From NCBI GenBank assembly GCA_965644295.1, contig CBFFRP010000437.1:23107-87106 (forward strand): DNA of 64,000 bases, in the 5' to 3' direction. Each line of letters begins with the position of its first letter. Positions within the stretch are counted from its first letter, which is position 1. This DNA comes from Paraphysomonas bandaiensis. Taxonomy: Eukaryota; Chrysophyceae. A program made the position numbers and the translations under genes. Shown piece after piece: positions 12,251-24,368 of the stretch. The notes under the pieces are model-generated. The model saw only the letters and a list, made by a program, of their open reading frames with translations. It had not been told where the DNA came from and searched no databases.

Positions 12251-12779
12251 AAGCATATATATAAAGTATACCAGATGCAAGCGAAAGTATTTGGAGCACA
12301 TCCTCCCTACAAGTGGCGCCACATCTCATCATCATCATTGACAACATGGACAATACCACGCATCCTAGAGTGACAATACCATAATCATCAGACAGACGAT
12401 GATGAGTCCACCTCTTGTTGACCTGATTGTACAGATATAAACATGGCATAATAATATAATATATTTACAACACAACAACATACCAGATTGATACTTCTGA
12501 GGCATTGACGATTATATCACCACAATCCCATCCCTCCTCCCTCCTCCTGGCATCAAGCCTCGCCTTCTTTGCACGTGCTTCTTTTCTTTCAACATTCGTC
12601 TTCTTCCTCACTGCACGCTGCTCTTCTCTGCCGGGGTATACATTGGGCAGGACTCCGACCATATCGGTGGGTGTAGAACCATCACAGTTCCGGAAGACAA
12701 TACATATGTCGAATAATATGGAAGTCGAAAAGAACTTTCTTATAGTGTTGGATTGCAATAATATAGATATTGCAATTAT

Positions 12780-13185
12780 ATATTCTTGCTTGCTACAAAA
12801 AATATATAATATATATATTATTGTATTGATTATTATTTTAGCAAAATTTGGCCTCTCGCAATATATTGCAATATTATATTGATAATAAAATATATTATAT
12901 TGCTGATATTATATATGCTAATGTGTCTTAGAAAATATACTTGATTAATCATAAACGACTCTTCATAATCACATAACTCATCTATACTATTCTAACATCG
13001 AACAATTATAATAACAACCTGCAACGAAGAACACAATTCATGTTCAATATTACAAATCGTACTGTCTGTCTCTCTGTCAAGCTATTCATCTAATAGTAAA
13101 CTCCAAACTGCTTAAATTGATGCTGTCATCCTCACAGATATATATGTTTTTCTTATAACCTGTAATGGAATGTCAGTCTAAACTA
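12780..13185 (+). repeat. Dispersed repeat of about 400 bp, direct partner of 19095-19475
   Basis: Long shared stretches such as GTGTCTTAGAAAATATACTT, CTGCAACGAAGAACACAA and TTGATGCTGTCATCCTCA occur in the same order in both copies, with small indels. It is rich in AATATATTGCAATA motifs at its left side. No ORF. Confidence 0.7.
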
Positions 13186-13200
13186 TTCGATTAGGGATAG

Positions 13201-13541
13201 GGTTAGGGCCATCGAAGAGGCTAATGTAATAAACACTGCTGCTGCATTTGAAAGCCACAGAGCTACTAAGAAGTTACAGCTACAGCTTGACACCCACCAG
13301 TATGATCGACCAAGTATGTATTCAGTACAACAAACGTTGTGGAGCGTTTGTTCAGCAGAACCAAGGTTATTATGACACACTTGCGACAAGGAATGACCCC
13401 ATGACGCCTCGAACTGCTGCTGTTAATTTGCTGCAACAAGCACTTTTGGACCGCAAAAAGACAGTGCAACAGGTCATCGATTATGGACTGTCCGATTATA
13501 AGAATGAGGACGACAGTGACGAAGAGTTGGAACACTTTTAG
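13201..13541 (+). pseudogene. C-terminal fragment of an unrecognised transposon ORF
   Basis: The second reading frame ends D-D-S-D-E-E-L-E-H-F-stop. An upstream frame (A-A-A-F-E-S-H-R-A-T) appears to join it through a frameshift near 13315. The same coding tail occurs inverted at about 11415-11340 with a 1-nt deletion. The protein family was not recognised. Confidence 0.4.
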
Positions 13542-13738
13542 AGTACTAGTTGCTGCATTGTTATTGGATTTTCATCGTTATGTTGTAACCTCTACTAACT
13601 AGTTACTACCCATCGATCTCATTTCTTCTTCTTAGCGCCCAATATATATCAATATATTGCAATATATTACAACATATATAATAATTATAATTATTATTAT
13701 TATTATTGCTTGCCATATATTGTTGACGACTGGCCCTG

Positions 13739-14056
13739 ATCATATGAGCCTCCTTTCTAGCTTTTACACTTCACACATTGTTTATCACTGCCCTATGGTT
13801 TTCAAAACACAAACTACCATTTCAAGATTCCTATATCACAAGTGTAAGTATAAAGTTCAGCTGTTTAATTTACTCCAACCATCTAATGTCAGTTTCGAAT
13901 ACTTTCAATTTAAAAGTTGATTAGATAGTTATGATATATGATTTGTCTCAAGATCTGTTGTACTACTTTCCCACAGTTACCTTCCAAGCTCTAATTATAT
14001 AATTACTAAATTGTTTTATAATAACATCTATGCGCCTTAGCAGCAACATTCGTAAT
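13739..14056. other. Spacer between transposon and subtilisin 2
   Basis: AT-rich, no gene seen. It probably contains the 3' UTR of the minus-strand subtilisin. Confidence 0.4.
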
Positions 14057-16844
14057 TTACATTCTAGATATGCGCTCGAGGTCTTCCTGTGTTAATTCCC
14101 TTCCTTCCACGCCATCGAATGTCCCTCGCTGTTGAGGCCTCGAAGTTCGTCGCCTTCTCTGCTGTGTTTCGTCATGAAAGTCCTGTGGAGCCAGTCGAAA
14201 TTCTTCTTCGTCAGCTTTTGGTTTATTACTGATTGTAATGACCGTCAAAAGAATTCCCATTACAAGCAACGCAACGGATAGGACAATAATAACATCTCTG
14301 ACATCCTTGCCAATTCCAGTTGACGAGGAATTATGCGTGCTATCTGATGTCTTATTCACTTGTGCTTCCACCACTTCACCTGATATGACTGATACATGCG
14401 TGAAACTAGCATAACATAACAGAGCACTTACCGATAGCATACGGCTGACTACTACTTAAAGAGGTTGCGCTAACCTCAACGACATATGTAGTATTAGGAA
14501 GAGGAGAGTCAATAACAACCATCTCGACATTATTGATATCAGAGTCGTCGTTGTTAAGCGGAAAGAGTGTTTCTGTTGGGCTGTAGACCCTCAATGTGAG
14601 GTCGTTAACGAGGATCACAGAAGCACCCACTGTACCAATCTCATCAGTATACGCCAGTGTGACTCGGACGGTTGGCTGGGTAGCTTCAAGACCAGTCGAA
14701 AACGTATACGTATCTACCTGCCCGGCGGAATCTATAGACACATACAGCGGACTGGATGGATCAGACGCTCCACGGACAAAGAGAGTGATTGGATCAGAAG
14801 AAGAGACTCCGAAATTTAGGACAGTGCTGAGCCTGATCTTTCCATAGCCCTAAAGAGAAGGTGAGTTCTAGTACACCACGACGGAAATACAGTACCTGCA
14901 CATTAGAGGGGTATCCCCCGGTGGACAGCTGGTAAGCACCACTGCTGTCAGTGAATGTGGAAGACTCCATACTCTGACCAGACTGTATTAGCATAGCCTT
15001 GATAAGGGCTCCAGACGGGGAGAAAGCATCTCCGGTATTGCGGCTGCCGGACGGATACCATCCATCCCCAAAGTACTGCTGTACCAAAATTGCGGAACCT
15101 GCTGCGGTGGGTGTTGCCATCGAAGTGCCCTTCAATGCGGCTACCTCACAGTGCTCTGGGTCTGCACCAGCTATCGCCTTCGCTGCATTGGTAAACCACC
15201 CTGTGTCAATGAAAGAAAATAAGCCCGCCCAAATCATATAGGCAGTCCTTCTTACCTGGCGCCGCAAGGTCGGGCTTCAACCTGCCGTCTTGTGTAGGTC
15301 CCTGAGACGAGAAACCAGCCATAAAGTCAGCCCCGTAGAAGTCTTTGTCAACGTCCGGACCCGCAATTGCCTTCCAGCTGTTGTGCGAGTTCATGCTGGC
15401 CCCAACGCATATGCCATTCTTATTCGTGGCAGGAGATCCCACAGTGTTTGCTCCATTATCGCCACTATTGCCACCTGCAAACAGTACTGCACACAATTTG
15501 AAACTAAATCTTTGTCAATCTCATACTCATACCTAGAGCATCCATATTAACCCGCATGAAGCTATCGACTGCACGAGCATCTGTTGTGTACCGATTCGCA
15601 GTAGAGCTAGTAGATCCCCATGAGTGCGATGACACTTTAGCGCCAACATCATATAGCTTCTTCAACAGCCCATCGTTCAAATCAGAGGGAGTTGAAAGAG
15701 ACTGTTAACATAATAAACTCATAAAAAGTGAGCATTCAATCACATACCCCGCTGATAGTTTCCCCAATGTCGAAGAAGGCAATCTTAGCATCCACAGCAT
15801 TTCCATCATATGCACTGTAGTCTCCATAGGGAATGCTGGATTTCCCAGCTGCTGATGAGGAAACGTGTGTACCATGTCCTTCTGAATCATCCGTATTATC
15901 AACAAACGTATTATAATATACAACTTTTCTGTGATTGTAGTTAATGACGTCGTAAGGAGGAGCCACGGTGGGGTCATAAAATTGGCAATGATTCATATCG
16001 ATACCAGTGTCGGATACGCCCACAATGTAACCTGTCCCAGATATATTAATACTGAAAAGTGGTGTGTAGTCATCATCTCCAGTCTGGCAGAGCCCAGCGG
16101 CCCATCTATTGCTTGTTGTGAAGGGCAAGCGTTGTTCGATCCAGAGTACTTGTGGCAACTTCGATACCCGTCGAAGCGCTTCCACAATGGATCCACATGA
16201 TACCACTACAGAAGCAATACTCTCTTTCTGCGATCGCAAATGTGAAACGTCAACAGCCATGTCAATACCTGACGCAGTAGTTTTCAGAGCGTCCATCACG
16301 ACTTCCAATTCGTCCAGTGACACTGGCGCGATTGTGACAAGCAGCGTCACTGTCTCCCCAGAACAGGACGTTAAGAGCGAATGCGTGTCTCTCTCAATCT
16401 TAAGAGCTGGTAACATTGGAACAACATCAACGACAATGTCTCCATATTTTGATTTAATTTTCTTAATGGTGCCAGTGGTTGCTAGGATCTGCGCATATTC
16501 CGGAGAAATGATGCTGTGTCCGGTAACGTCATCAGCGGACTTCAATATGCTGTGACATCGAATACCACATTTCTTAACAAATTGAACAACAAAAGGATGT
16601 TTGGAAGAGTGATGCTTGTAGTCATCCCGAGAAATGAGGTCCATATATTTATCGTGTGCTACTGATATATCAACATCTCCTGCAAAATGAAATCTGAAAT
16701 AATGTCACCCTAATTACATCAAACGAATCGTGTGTGAACTGTATACCTTGCATCGTTCTGAAATATCGAATTCCACTGAGAGAGTTGTCTGATGGCAAAT
16801 ATATGGGTAAGTAATAAGCAGTAAACCAGAGCAGATAGCGACAT
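14057..16844 (-). CDS. Subtilisin-like serine protease, type I membrane protein, 832 aa, 7 exons
   Basis: Exons on the minus strand: 16844-16747, 16693-15748, 15701-15533, 15486-15256, 15200-14896, 14849-14432, 14388-14057 (2499 nt in frame). The N-terminal hydrophobic segment (residues 2-18) is a signal peptide. The S8 triad is Asp261 (S-D-T-G-I-D), His306 (H-G-T-H) and Ser508 (G-T-S-M-A-T-P), with oxyanion Asn411. A beta-rich C-terminal domain follows. A transmembrane helix (V-I-I-V-L-S-V-A-L-L-V) lies close to the C-terminus and is followed by a charged tail of about 50 residues with an R-R-R-R run. It is the paralogue of 6889-10763 and convergent with it, but keeps a cytoplasmic tail where the other seems GPI-anchored. 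The last intron has two acceptors 9 nt apart (14389 and 14380 sides), both in frame. Confidence 0.88.
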
Positions 16845-18465
16845 CTCTCAGGAAAATAAATGGAGGTACTAAGGGGCTTTGGATGGGTCTTAAATGAAAT
16901 TGTTATGCACAGTATGGGTCATATAATATAGTGGTCAGAGTATAACACTGACTGGCTGACCTCGACCTTACAAGCTTATAAGTATATACTTCGTAATAAA
17001 TTTAATGCTTTAAAATAATAATGGATGTAATTGGATATAAAGTACGTATTCTCAGGGAAACAGAGCGGCAAAACCCCAAATTATTATTGAGTAATACAGC
17101 AGTTCAACACAATTTCGGTATCAAAAAAACTCCACTTTTGGGTTTAACTGGAGGTTTATGAAATTTTTGGCTGGACGAGAAGAATATTATTCGACGATTC
17201 GGAGGGTCGTATACCATGGTATACCCTATATCTAGATATCAGATATATGTATACATATATTCTTTTTTTTATAAATATACGACGTACAATACACATCTAC
17301 ACATACGTTTAAAGTTGAACTGAAAACACACAATACAAAATCTCAACAACTAAACAGACAGTTCGAGTACTTAGTAACCGCAGCTCTCTTCCGCTTTCCT
17401 ACAATCACATTCTTTGACTCTACATTTCCACCTTCCCATTCAATAATTGAGGGCAATAAATGGCCATCGTCCTTAATGTCAAGTTCTAATTCTAATACTA
17501 TGTCCTTATTATACTATATAGTAAATAATTGCAATTTGATTGCAACTTTCCAGCGAGCAATTAAAAATTGCAATTATTACGTATATTATCATAAGTCTGT
17601 GGCGCGACCAAACCTGAAGGTCAAATGGGGGCCACCTGCTGGTCAAATAACTACTATTTTGCTACTATTGAGAAAGTTAATGATAATAACGAAGAGGCTG
17701 CAATATAGAGACTTGGCAATGCCGGGTGTCATGTAGGAAAAGGTGTTTCGAAGCGAAAGAAGGGTTATGTGGGTAGAGCAACCTGTCGCAGCATGCCATC
17801 ACACATGATGGACGAAAAGATAAAGTTTTGGCTGCCTAGCGAGGTGGTGGTGCGGTTGATAAATATGTCGAGCGCAAGTATTACCTCAAGCTCGACCTCC
17901 GCGACGTTCGGATATTGTTTGAGGAATTCACCATAAGGCACCCGAACCATAAGGCACCCGATTATCGAGCGTCACCTGGGCGACAATAATGTTGTTGGAT
18001 ATCCGAGTTAATCACTGACTCTTAAAAGCCTATATTGCTAATAATAAGACATTCACTACTACTATCTACCTATAGATAGATGCTAACGCACATTGCCATC
18101 TATATAGCTATATAGTACGTGCAGGTGCTAGCGCACATTATCTAAGTAAGGTACCGGACAGATATAGCCTATCTACCTAATAGTACCACTCAGATAAAGA
18201 CTGTGCCTGTCTTGTCACCGCATGGTTATTTCCAGCGGTACATAGTACGGCTTCAGCCTTTAGACAGTACAACGATAAACTATATTGACTATCAGTGTAT
18301 ACTTGCGTATTGTATGAGGAATGCCATATATATTGAAAGTCTTATTATTAGCAATAGGCATTAAAAACCTGCCCCAACTTAGTAGCTAGATGAATGCTAG
18401 ACAAACTAGCTAGACCTCAACCTGTAACTAATCAGTACACACTTTTTTATCCTACTATTTAACGC
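16845..18465. other. Transposon debris, no intact gene
   Basis: At 17020-17200 a short plus-strand frame resembles a helix-turn-helix N-terminus of a transposase, but it is interrupted. Near 17380-17470 a minus-strand frame contains N-V-I-V-G-K-R-K-R, which also ends the small protein at 23227-23363, linking this debris to that element. A 61-codon minus frame at 17765-17950 is unrecognised. Around 18010-18400 are scattered copies of the sequence CTATATTGCTAATAATAAGAC. Confidence 0.4.
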
Positions 18466-18800
18466 TACGGAAGCTGCTTGTGCGTCGCCGCAAGCACCAA
18501 GGTCGACCACTTCCGCTCTGAGTTCTCAAGGTGAACATCCCGGATGCTTGACTTCAGCAGGCAGCCCAGTACCCCGGTTACCCTTCAGGTGGCCCTGTCC
18601 CGGATGCCCTTGAGGTGGGCCCATTCCCGGATGCCTGTTTATTTGTCAGGACCCAAAGACGTCTACACAAGTGACACTTATTGGTGTTACCACACAAGCA
18701 TTCGGCCATGAGTGGGCAGAAGAATATCTGCTGACTATGTTTGCGGCTCATGTTAGTTTCTAAGAGAGAATCTCTCCGGTACTTATACCCCAGAACACCA
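18466..18800 (+). repeat. Dispersed repeat, inverted partner of 11560-11880
   Basis: Begins with GCTTGTGCGTCGCCGCAAGC and shares most of its length with the inverted copy. It holds a local triplication of a CCCGGATGC-type stretch (about 18536-18632) that is absent from the other copy. Confidence 0.55.
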
Positions 18801-19094
18801 CGAAAAGGTGCGAGTCCGACTTTGTTGAGGGGAGGAATGCCATAATAAACGAAACAGCGAAATAAAATGAGTAATCTGATACTGTATTTCCTGAGAGTCT
18901 ACTGCTTATATATATTATACTCCATAACAACATCCTAATATAAGAATACCTTATTATTATAACAACATGATAACGCAGGGCCAGTCAAAATATAATGGAC
19001 AGCTCAAAATATGGTGTAACACGCGATTTAAATCGAGCAACACCCAGCGAAAGCCACGGGTCCTCCGCTTACCCTTCCCACACTCTATATATAC

Positions 19095-19475
19095 ATATTG
19101 CAATTAATTATTTTTGCTTGTGATGCAATAATATATTATTATTTTAGCAAAGTGTGGCCTCGTAATAATATATTGCAATATATATATTGATATATATATA
19201 TACTTGCTCATGCTACTGTGTCTTAGAAAATATACTTGATTAATCATAAACGACTCTTCACAATAATCACATAACTCATCTACTATTCAAACATCATAAT
19301 AATACCTACCTGCAACGAAGAACACAAGTCATGTTCAATATTACAAATCGTACTGTCAAGCTATTCACCTAATATAATAAACTCCAAACTGAGTTTAAAT
19401 TGATGCTGTCATCCTCATACAAATATGTTTTTCTTATAACCTGTAATAGAATGCCAGTCCAAACAGTCAGTAATC
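19095..19475 (+). repeat. Dispersed repeat, direct partner of 12780-13185
   Basis: Collinear with 12780-13185 over nearly its full length, as described there. Both copies lie inside elements with GGCCAGTC-type ends, which suggests it is an internal part of that family. Confidence 0.65.
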
Positions 19476-20256
19476 AAGTGCCAGTAAAATGATCATCATA
19501 TCTGCCCAAACTATAATAATAATACTAAACTATTACTGTACAGTATATACGGTTCCAAACTATTCGGGCATCATCTCTTCTTTCGTATAATATAATATAT
19601 ATGTGCAATATGTATGTACAAAAATATCAGTTGAGTGTGGCACTTACAGTAGTACTATATGGGTAACCGGGGTATTGGGCTGCCTGCTGAAGATAAGCAT
19701 CCGGGATGTTCAAAAAATCTGAAGTCAGCAGATGTCAGGTATATCAACATTCTGCTTGCTCAGTGCGTTTACTTTGAGTGATTGATGCCGAGTATGAGTT
19801 CACAGTATTCGGTATCTGTGTGGCCAATGACCGAGAATATGCGTCAAACTTTCCTCATGGATGCATGATTGCAATAATGGCAATGTGATTAGACCTGTCA
19901 TGTCTTCTCACACGTCTACTGCCTATTCTTGGTTTCTCCTGACCCAGGTCATTGAGATTATATCAAGGCTCTGGCACTGTTCTCCAAGCAGTGTCAGGTA
20001 CATTTGCGTGTGCTTTTATGTTATTCTTACTCTCATTTGTACGTTTCATCCGAGCGGAGAACGTGCATGGTTATTTCTACTATATAGTGTAAGTCAGTCG
20101 CGAGAAGAGTGCAAGGTGGATGCATGTGCTGGACGAGTGTACATTTATTTAATGAATGGAAGACATTGAAGTCAGCTTGAATTTGTAACAGATTTTGGTA
20201 GACATCTGTTTCATGCGTCGTGAGACCGTTCGTGACCGTAAGTCGAGGTAATACCA

Positions 20257-20285
20257 AAACCTGGTGAAGCAATTTCACCAGGTTT
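20257..20285. repeat. Hairpin of a dispersed family
   Basis: AAACCTGGTGAA and TTTCACCAGGTTT face each other across a 4-nt loop. Related hairpins occur at 49968-49995 and 24510-24533, and a decayed one near 22830-22860. Confidence 0.7.
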
Positions 20286-20450
20286 CATATTATATATATA
20301 TTATATATATAAGTATTGAGTTATTATTTTACTGTAATTTGTATCTGAGAGGTTAAAGATAAAGTCGCAAGTATAATTGTTATTAGCAGTATTTATTGCG
20401 TTACAAGTTGGCCCTGCTACTTGTGTTTAGTTTTGTAATATATCATATTC

Positions 20451-21710
20451 TCATAAAATATAGCTATATCTGCCTCGCTTGAGCCTGATTTTGGATACAT
20501 TGCATACGCATAATATATATATATATATATAGCTATCTTCACCACTACTACTTACAGTAGTATTAGTACCTATGCTCGGAAACGACGCGGCAACAGCCGC
20601 TGGGGGCACATTACTAGTAGGTGGATAATCATAAGCAGTTGGAGGATCATCCGCAGGTAGTAGTGGATCATCATTATTTCTTCTCATAAAACGATCACGT
20701 AGTTCTGCTAGACCGGACATCAATTCCTGACGAAGTTCAGCAACAGTGGGAGGTATCAGATCTGCTTTCTGCTGGGATTCAACGGCCCCGTCATCATCTT
20801 TATGAGCAGTATTACTTACCCTGCTCGTGCGCTTTCGTGGTATCTCTTCCTCCGCCTCCGGGTCGTCGTTGGATATTATGTCGCCACGAATGTTGACGAC
20901 GACATTCTTCTTCCCGTTGCACTCCTCCTACACATCATATACATACACTGTTAGTACACAGTGCATAGTAACAACAACACACAACAATAATCAGAATAAT
21001 ATACCGCATATTATATACGAAATACGACCCCGTCACTATCTTTATAAACAGTATTACTTACCCTGCTCGTGCGCTTTTCGTGGTATCTCTTCCTCCGCCT
21101 CCGGGTCGTCGTGGGATATGTTGCCACGAATGTTGACGACGACATTAATTCTTCTTCCCGTTGCACTTCTCCTACACCATCATAATATATATTATATACA
21201 TACACTGTTAGTACAGTGTATATATAGTAACAACACACAACAATAATCAGAATAATATACCGCATATTATATACAAAATACGACCCCGTCACTATCTTTA
21301 TAAACAGTATTACTTAATACCCTGCTCGTGCGCTTTTCGTGGTAGTATCTCTTCCTCCGCCTCCGGGTCGTCGTTGGATATAATATGTCGCCACGAATGT
21401 TGACGACGACATTCTTCTTCCCGATGCACTTCTCCCACGGTGGGAGGACCCCGGCACTAGTAGAGCTACTCCACTCTCCCCTCCAGACAACCTGCTGCAG
21501 TGAACACCACCTTGAAGAGGGCCTAAAAGTCTGCCGCATAATATACAGGAGACATATATATATATGCCGAAGACACCGACCGCAAGTTGTTTGTGTTAGG
21601 ACAAGTAGATTGGGCATGAGCGTATGAGTGTTACACGCAACTCGTTGTATGCCCATGTAGCTAACTAAGTCGTGTTGTGTATAGTTGAGCACTTTTTCCG
21701 GTGCATGCAC
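20451..21710 (-). pseudogene. Transposon-like gene with a triplicated exon-intron segment
   Basis: A minus-strand frame runs from about 20930 down to 20560, reading ..P-E-A-E-E-E-I-P-R-K-R-T-S-R.. then a Gln/Leu-rich segment and a Pro/Ala-rich tail. The segment carrying the P-R-K-R-T-S-R peptide with its donor (AGG|GTAAGTAATACTG) occurs three times, near 20788, 21030 and 21285, spaced about 240-255 bp. The upstream copies have indels that break the frame. The protein family was not recognised, and there is no evidence that it is expressed. Confidence 0.45.
20788..21430. repeat. Three tandem copies of an approximately 245-bp unit
   Basis: Each unit contains GACCCCGTCACTATCTTTAT (or a close variant), the splice-like TACTTACCCTGCTCGTGCGC, and CGCCACGAATGTTGACGACG, in the same order. 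Copies differ by point changes and small indels. Confidence 0.85.
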
Positions 21711-22755
21711 CAGTAACTACAGATGAGAGTCCTTCTATGCTTAGTGTCGCGTGAGTTGTTAGTAGGTTGGTTGCTGCAACAACGCACAAGCTTGCGCTTC
21801 TTCTTAATAATCAGATTTTCAATTATACTAACACCACTACTACGTAGTTACTACCGATCGAGCTCATTTCTTCTTCTTTCTTCTTACCGCCGAATATATA
21901 ATATCAAGATAATATACTATATTGCAATAAGTAAACAATATAATATTATGCAAACGTGGGAAAAGAATTTCCACATTCTTGACGTGCATTCCTTGTTGTT
22001 AAAACTAGCTAGTTACTAGAGTGCTAATAAATTGTTCTCTGCATTTGTATTGATATAATAATATAATATAATAATATTATATTATTGACTAATATGGAAA
22101 ATTAATATTATTTTCAGTATAAATATGGGCTCAACTAACCGTTTGACTACTATATGTACGTGAATGAGCTACAAAAACTAGTTCTAGCTAGTTAGGCATT
22201 ATTGTATAAACATAACACCACATAATCATGTTGTATCGAGAGATATAGTAGTGTATCACGTGTATGTATGTGTAGGCGTTGTGTGATGGCTATAATATGT
22301 TATTATACAGTTATGCTGCTGCTATATATGTGTGTTCTTTTGTGTAGCTGAGTGAATGTACGTATGCATAGCGGTACATTGTTATATATGCTACACTTGT
22401 GTTCTATCGTTGCGCAAAAGTGAATGCTAGGCTCATGTTGTGTCGAGACATTGTAGTGTATCACGTGTGTAGGCGTTGTGTGATGGCTATATGTTGAACG
22501 TGTATTGGCGTTTTATTATCATGGCTATTACTGTGGTAGTAGTATTAGGGCAGACAACGTAGTTACTGGTAACAGAGGAAACGTGCTGTTGATGTGTCCT
22601 ATATAAGACCTAAATATTAATAAAAATATTTATTAACACTATACTATTGCATTCAAGCACTTTTAGAACCATTCTACAACAATTCTTAAAAGTCTCTAGT
22701 AAAATGTACTATATTTTCTCAAATTTTTGAAAATTTCCCACATTTGCATATTGTT
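21711..22755. other. AT-rich intergenic DNA, no gene seen
   Basis: Contains two similar stretches with TGTATCACGTGTGTAGGCGT-type sequence (about 22254 and 22458), making a partial local duplication, plus fragments of the GCACAAGC end motif near 21785. No coding frame of note. Confidence 0.4.
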
Positions 22756-23097
22756 TACTACTTAATATATATAATATATTGCAACATATTATTTAATAAT
22801 AATAGTTATTATAAGTCGATGGTAAGTAAAAACCTGGTCTAAGTACTAGAATCTGGTCAAACTACTACTTTTGTGTACGAATATGTAAAACGAACATGGA
22901 GAACGTGTTGTGATGAGTGCATATCGTCTTGGAATCGCTTTGTGTTACTGTGTTGCATTATATTTTAAAAGGATATTTTATTCTGGCCGTATTTCTGAGT
23001 ACTATAAGTGTAGTTACGTAACTACTTATAATCAATAATCATTATTGCTTTTTATAAAAACAAATTACATAATAATATATATATAACATAATATAAC

Positions 23098-23325
23098 AAT
23101 TATCACTACCTTCGATTTCTTTTCCCACTGATAACAACATTAAAATACCATATATAATGTTCCTGTATCTCTCAATTTCTCACTCTCACTGACAATAACC
23201 ATTTCATAATATATAAACAATTATCACTACCTTCGCTTTCTTTTCCCAACGATCACATTACTACCATCTAATGCCCCTGTATCTTTCCATTTCTCACTCT
23301 CACTGACAATAACCATTTCATAAGT
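23098..23325. repeat. Tandem duplication, about 120-bp unit
   Basis: ACAATTATCACTACCTTCG, then TTTCTTTTCCCA, then CTCACTCTCACTGACAATAA, then CCATTTCATAA occurs twice in a row (from about 23096 and about 23218). It duplicates the last exon of the minus-strand ORF and its splice region. Confidence 0.75.
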
Positions 23326-23697
23326 AGGTCGTCGTGTATTCTTTGAAGTTGTTCTGACAGTTTCTAGATTACAAAAAAGTTAATTAACACTAATAACTAT
23401 AACATGCGACGTACCTTTGCATGGCTTCAGAAATCGTTGTTTCACTCCTTCGTCTGTTCCATGCAATGCCTGAATGTACTTGATGTCGTAAGTGCCGTTC
23501 CTATTTACTGATTGCACAGTGGCAACTAGCCCATGAGTGGTTCTCACTTTCTGGCCCACTTCAAAACGAAGTTCACTGAAATTTACTCCACCACCATCCT
23601 CCAAATATTCAGTCAAGTCAGTCAAATCGTCTCCACATTCGTCGGAACTGTCATTGCAATCATCAGCAAGAAGTAGAAGAAGGGTTGAAAGCAGCAT
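23227..23697 (-). CDS. Transposon-borne small protein with Tudor/chromo-like segment, 139 aa, 2 exons
   Basis: Exons 23697-23415 and 23363-23227 join in frame (420 nt). After a hydrophobic start and an acidic stretch, the segment V-G-Q-K-V-R-T-T-H-G-L-V-A-T-V-Q..G-T-Y-D-I-K-Y resembles the beta-barrel of Tudor/SH3-like readers of chromatin, but this is a weak, by-eye match. The basic C-terminus ends V-G-K-R-K-R-R. It lies inside the 22760-24627 element and overlaps the 5' part of the plus-strand ORF. Function unknown. Confidence 0.4.
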
Positions 23698-24368
23698 TTG
23701 ATCTCAGCAGCAAGAAGAGGCTTAGAAAGCGAAAGGCCTCTGTTCGATTTGCGGATGAAAATTTCAGTTCTGGCACTGGCAAGAAACCGAGAAAAAAAGC
23801 AAACAAACCAAGTCAGCGTGCTGTTGCGGTACGTATATACAACTGAATTAATTTTGTTATAACTGACCATAAAATATCTTGTGTAATACAGAAGAAGGCT
23901 GTTAGTGCAGTTGCTGCAACGGAAAATGATGAGAGAGATCGTGGCGAAGATGATCCTGTTATCATTGTCAAGCCAGCAGAGCCAAAGCGTCAACATCAAG
24001 CAAGAAACACTCTTCCAAAGAAACCAGATATTCAAGAAGAATTGGAGGCCCAGAAACGGCGAACTGCTGAATTGGAGCAGTTGCTGATGAGTAAGACTCA
24101 GCCAACGAAAGCTTCTGCCCCTGCTGCTGTTGTGGGTGATAACTCTTTGTCTACGCAGACTACTGAAGTTCATCAGCGGACACCCTCTGCTGTAGGTCAC
24201 AGTTACGAAATGACTCAACCGCCAATTTCTCTTCATGCGATGAATGCGATTAGATATGTTGAAAATGTAAAATTTGCAGATGCATTGCGCATGGCAGATC
24301 AGAATGCCTACTTGCAGCGGGAAAATATTATTTTGAAACAGTCAATGTTTGGTAGTGGCAATCAGTAA
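23668..24368 (+). CDS. Transposon-borne coiled-coil protein, 5' end undefined
   Basis: A first exon of uncertain start (about 23668) ends at 23828. A GT..AG intron spans 23829-23891 and the second exon runs 23892-24368. The N-terminal part is Lys/Arg-rich (K-K-R-L-R-K-R-K). The middle, with E-E-L-E-A-Q-K-R-R-T-A-E-L-E-Q, is a clear coiled coil, and the end (A-D-Q-N-A-Y-L-Q-R-E-N) is a second short helix. It resembles DNA-binding accessory ORFs of transposons only in general character. I do not recognise the family. Confidence 0.4.

Larger units (their letters stand above)
11188..13738. mobile_element. Inverted-repeat transposon, ends GGGCCAGTC / GACTGGCCC
   Basis: The left end (GGGCCAGTCAACAATATA from 11190) and right end (GACTGGCCCTG ending 13738) are inverted copies. 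The similarity continues inward: roughly 11265-11415 is the inverted copy of 13455-13610, including the coding tail of an ORF. Similar ends occur at 18976/20416 and 24627. The CAGGG-type start resembles hAT elements, but the 8-bp flanks do not match, so the superfamily is unproven. The element sits between the two convergent subtilisins and contains older repeats (see 11560, 12075, 12780). Confidence 0.55.
18976..20416. mobile_element. Candidate inverted-repeat element (CAGGGCCAGTC family)
   Basis: The left end CAGGGCCAGTC (18976) and the right end TTGGCCCTG (to 20416) are imperfect inverted copies, like those at 11188/13738 and at 24627. The interior holds the dispersed repeat 19095-19475 and a hairpin at 20257-20285. 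No transposase frame and no target duplication were seen. Confidence 0.35.

Noticed and set aside
20788-21430. Possible CRISPR-like array
   Set aside because: The units are about 245 bp, contain splice signals and coding sequence, and lack short repeats with unique spacers. The genome is eukaryotic.
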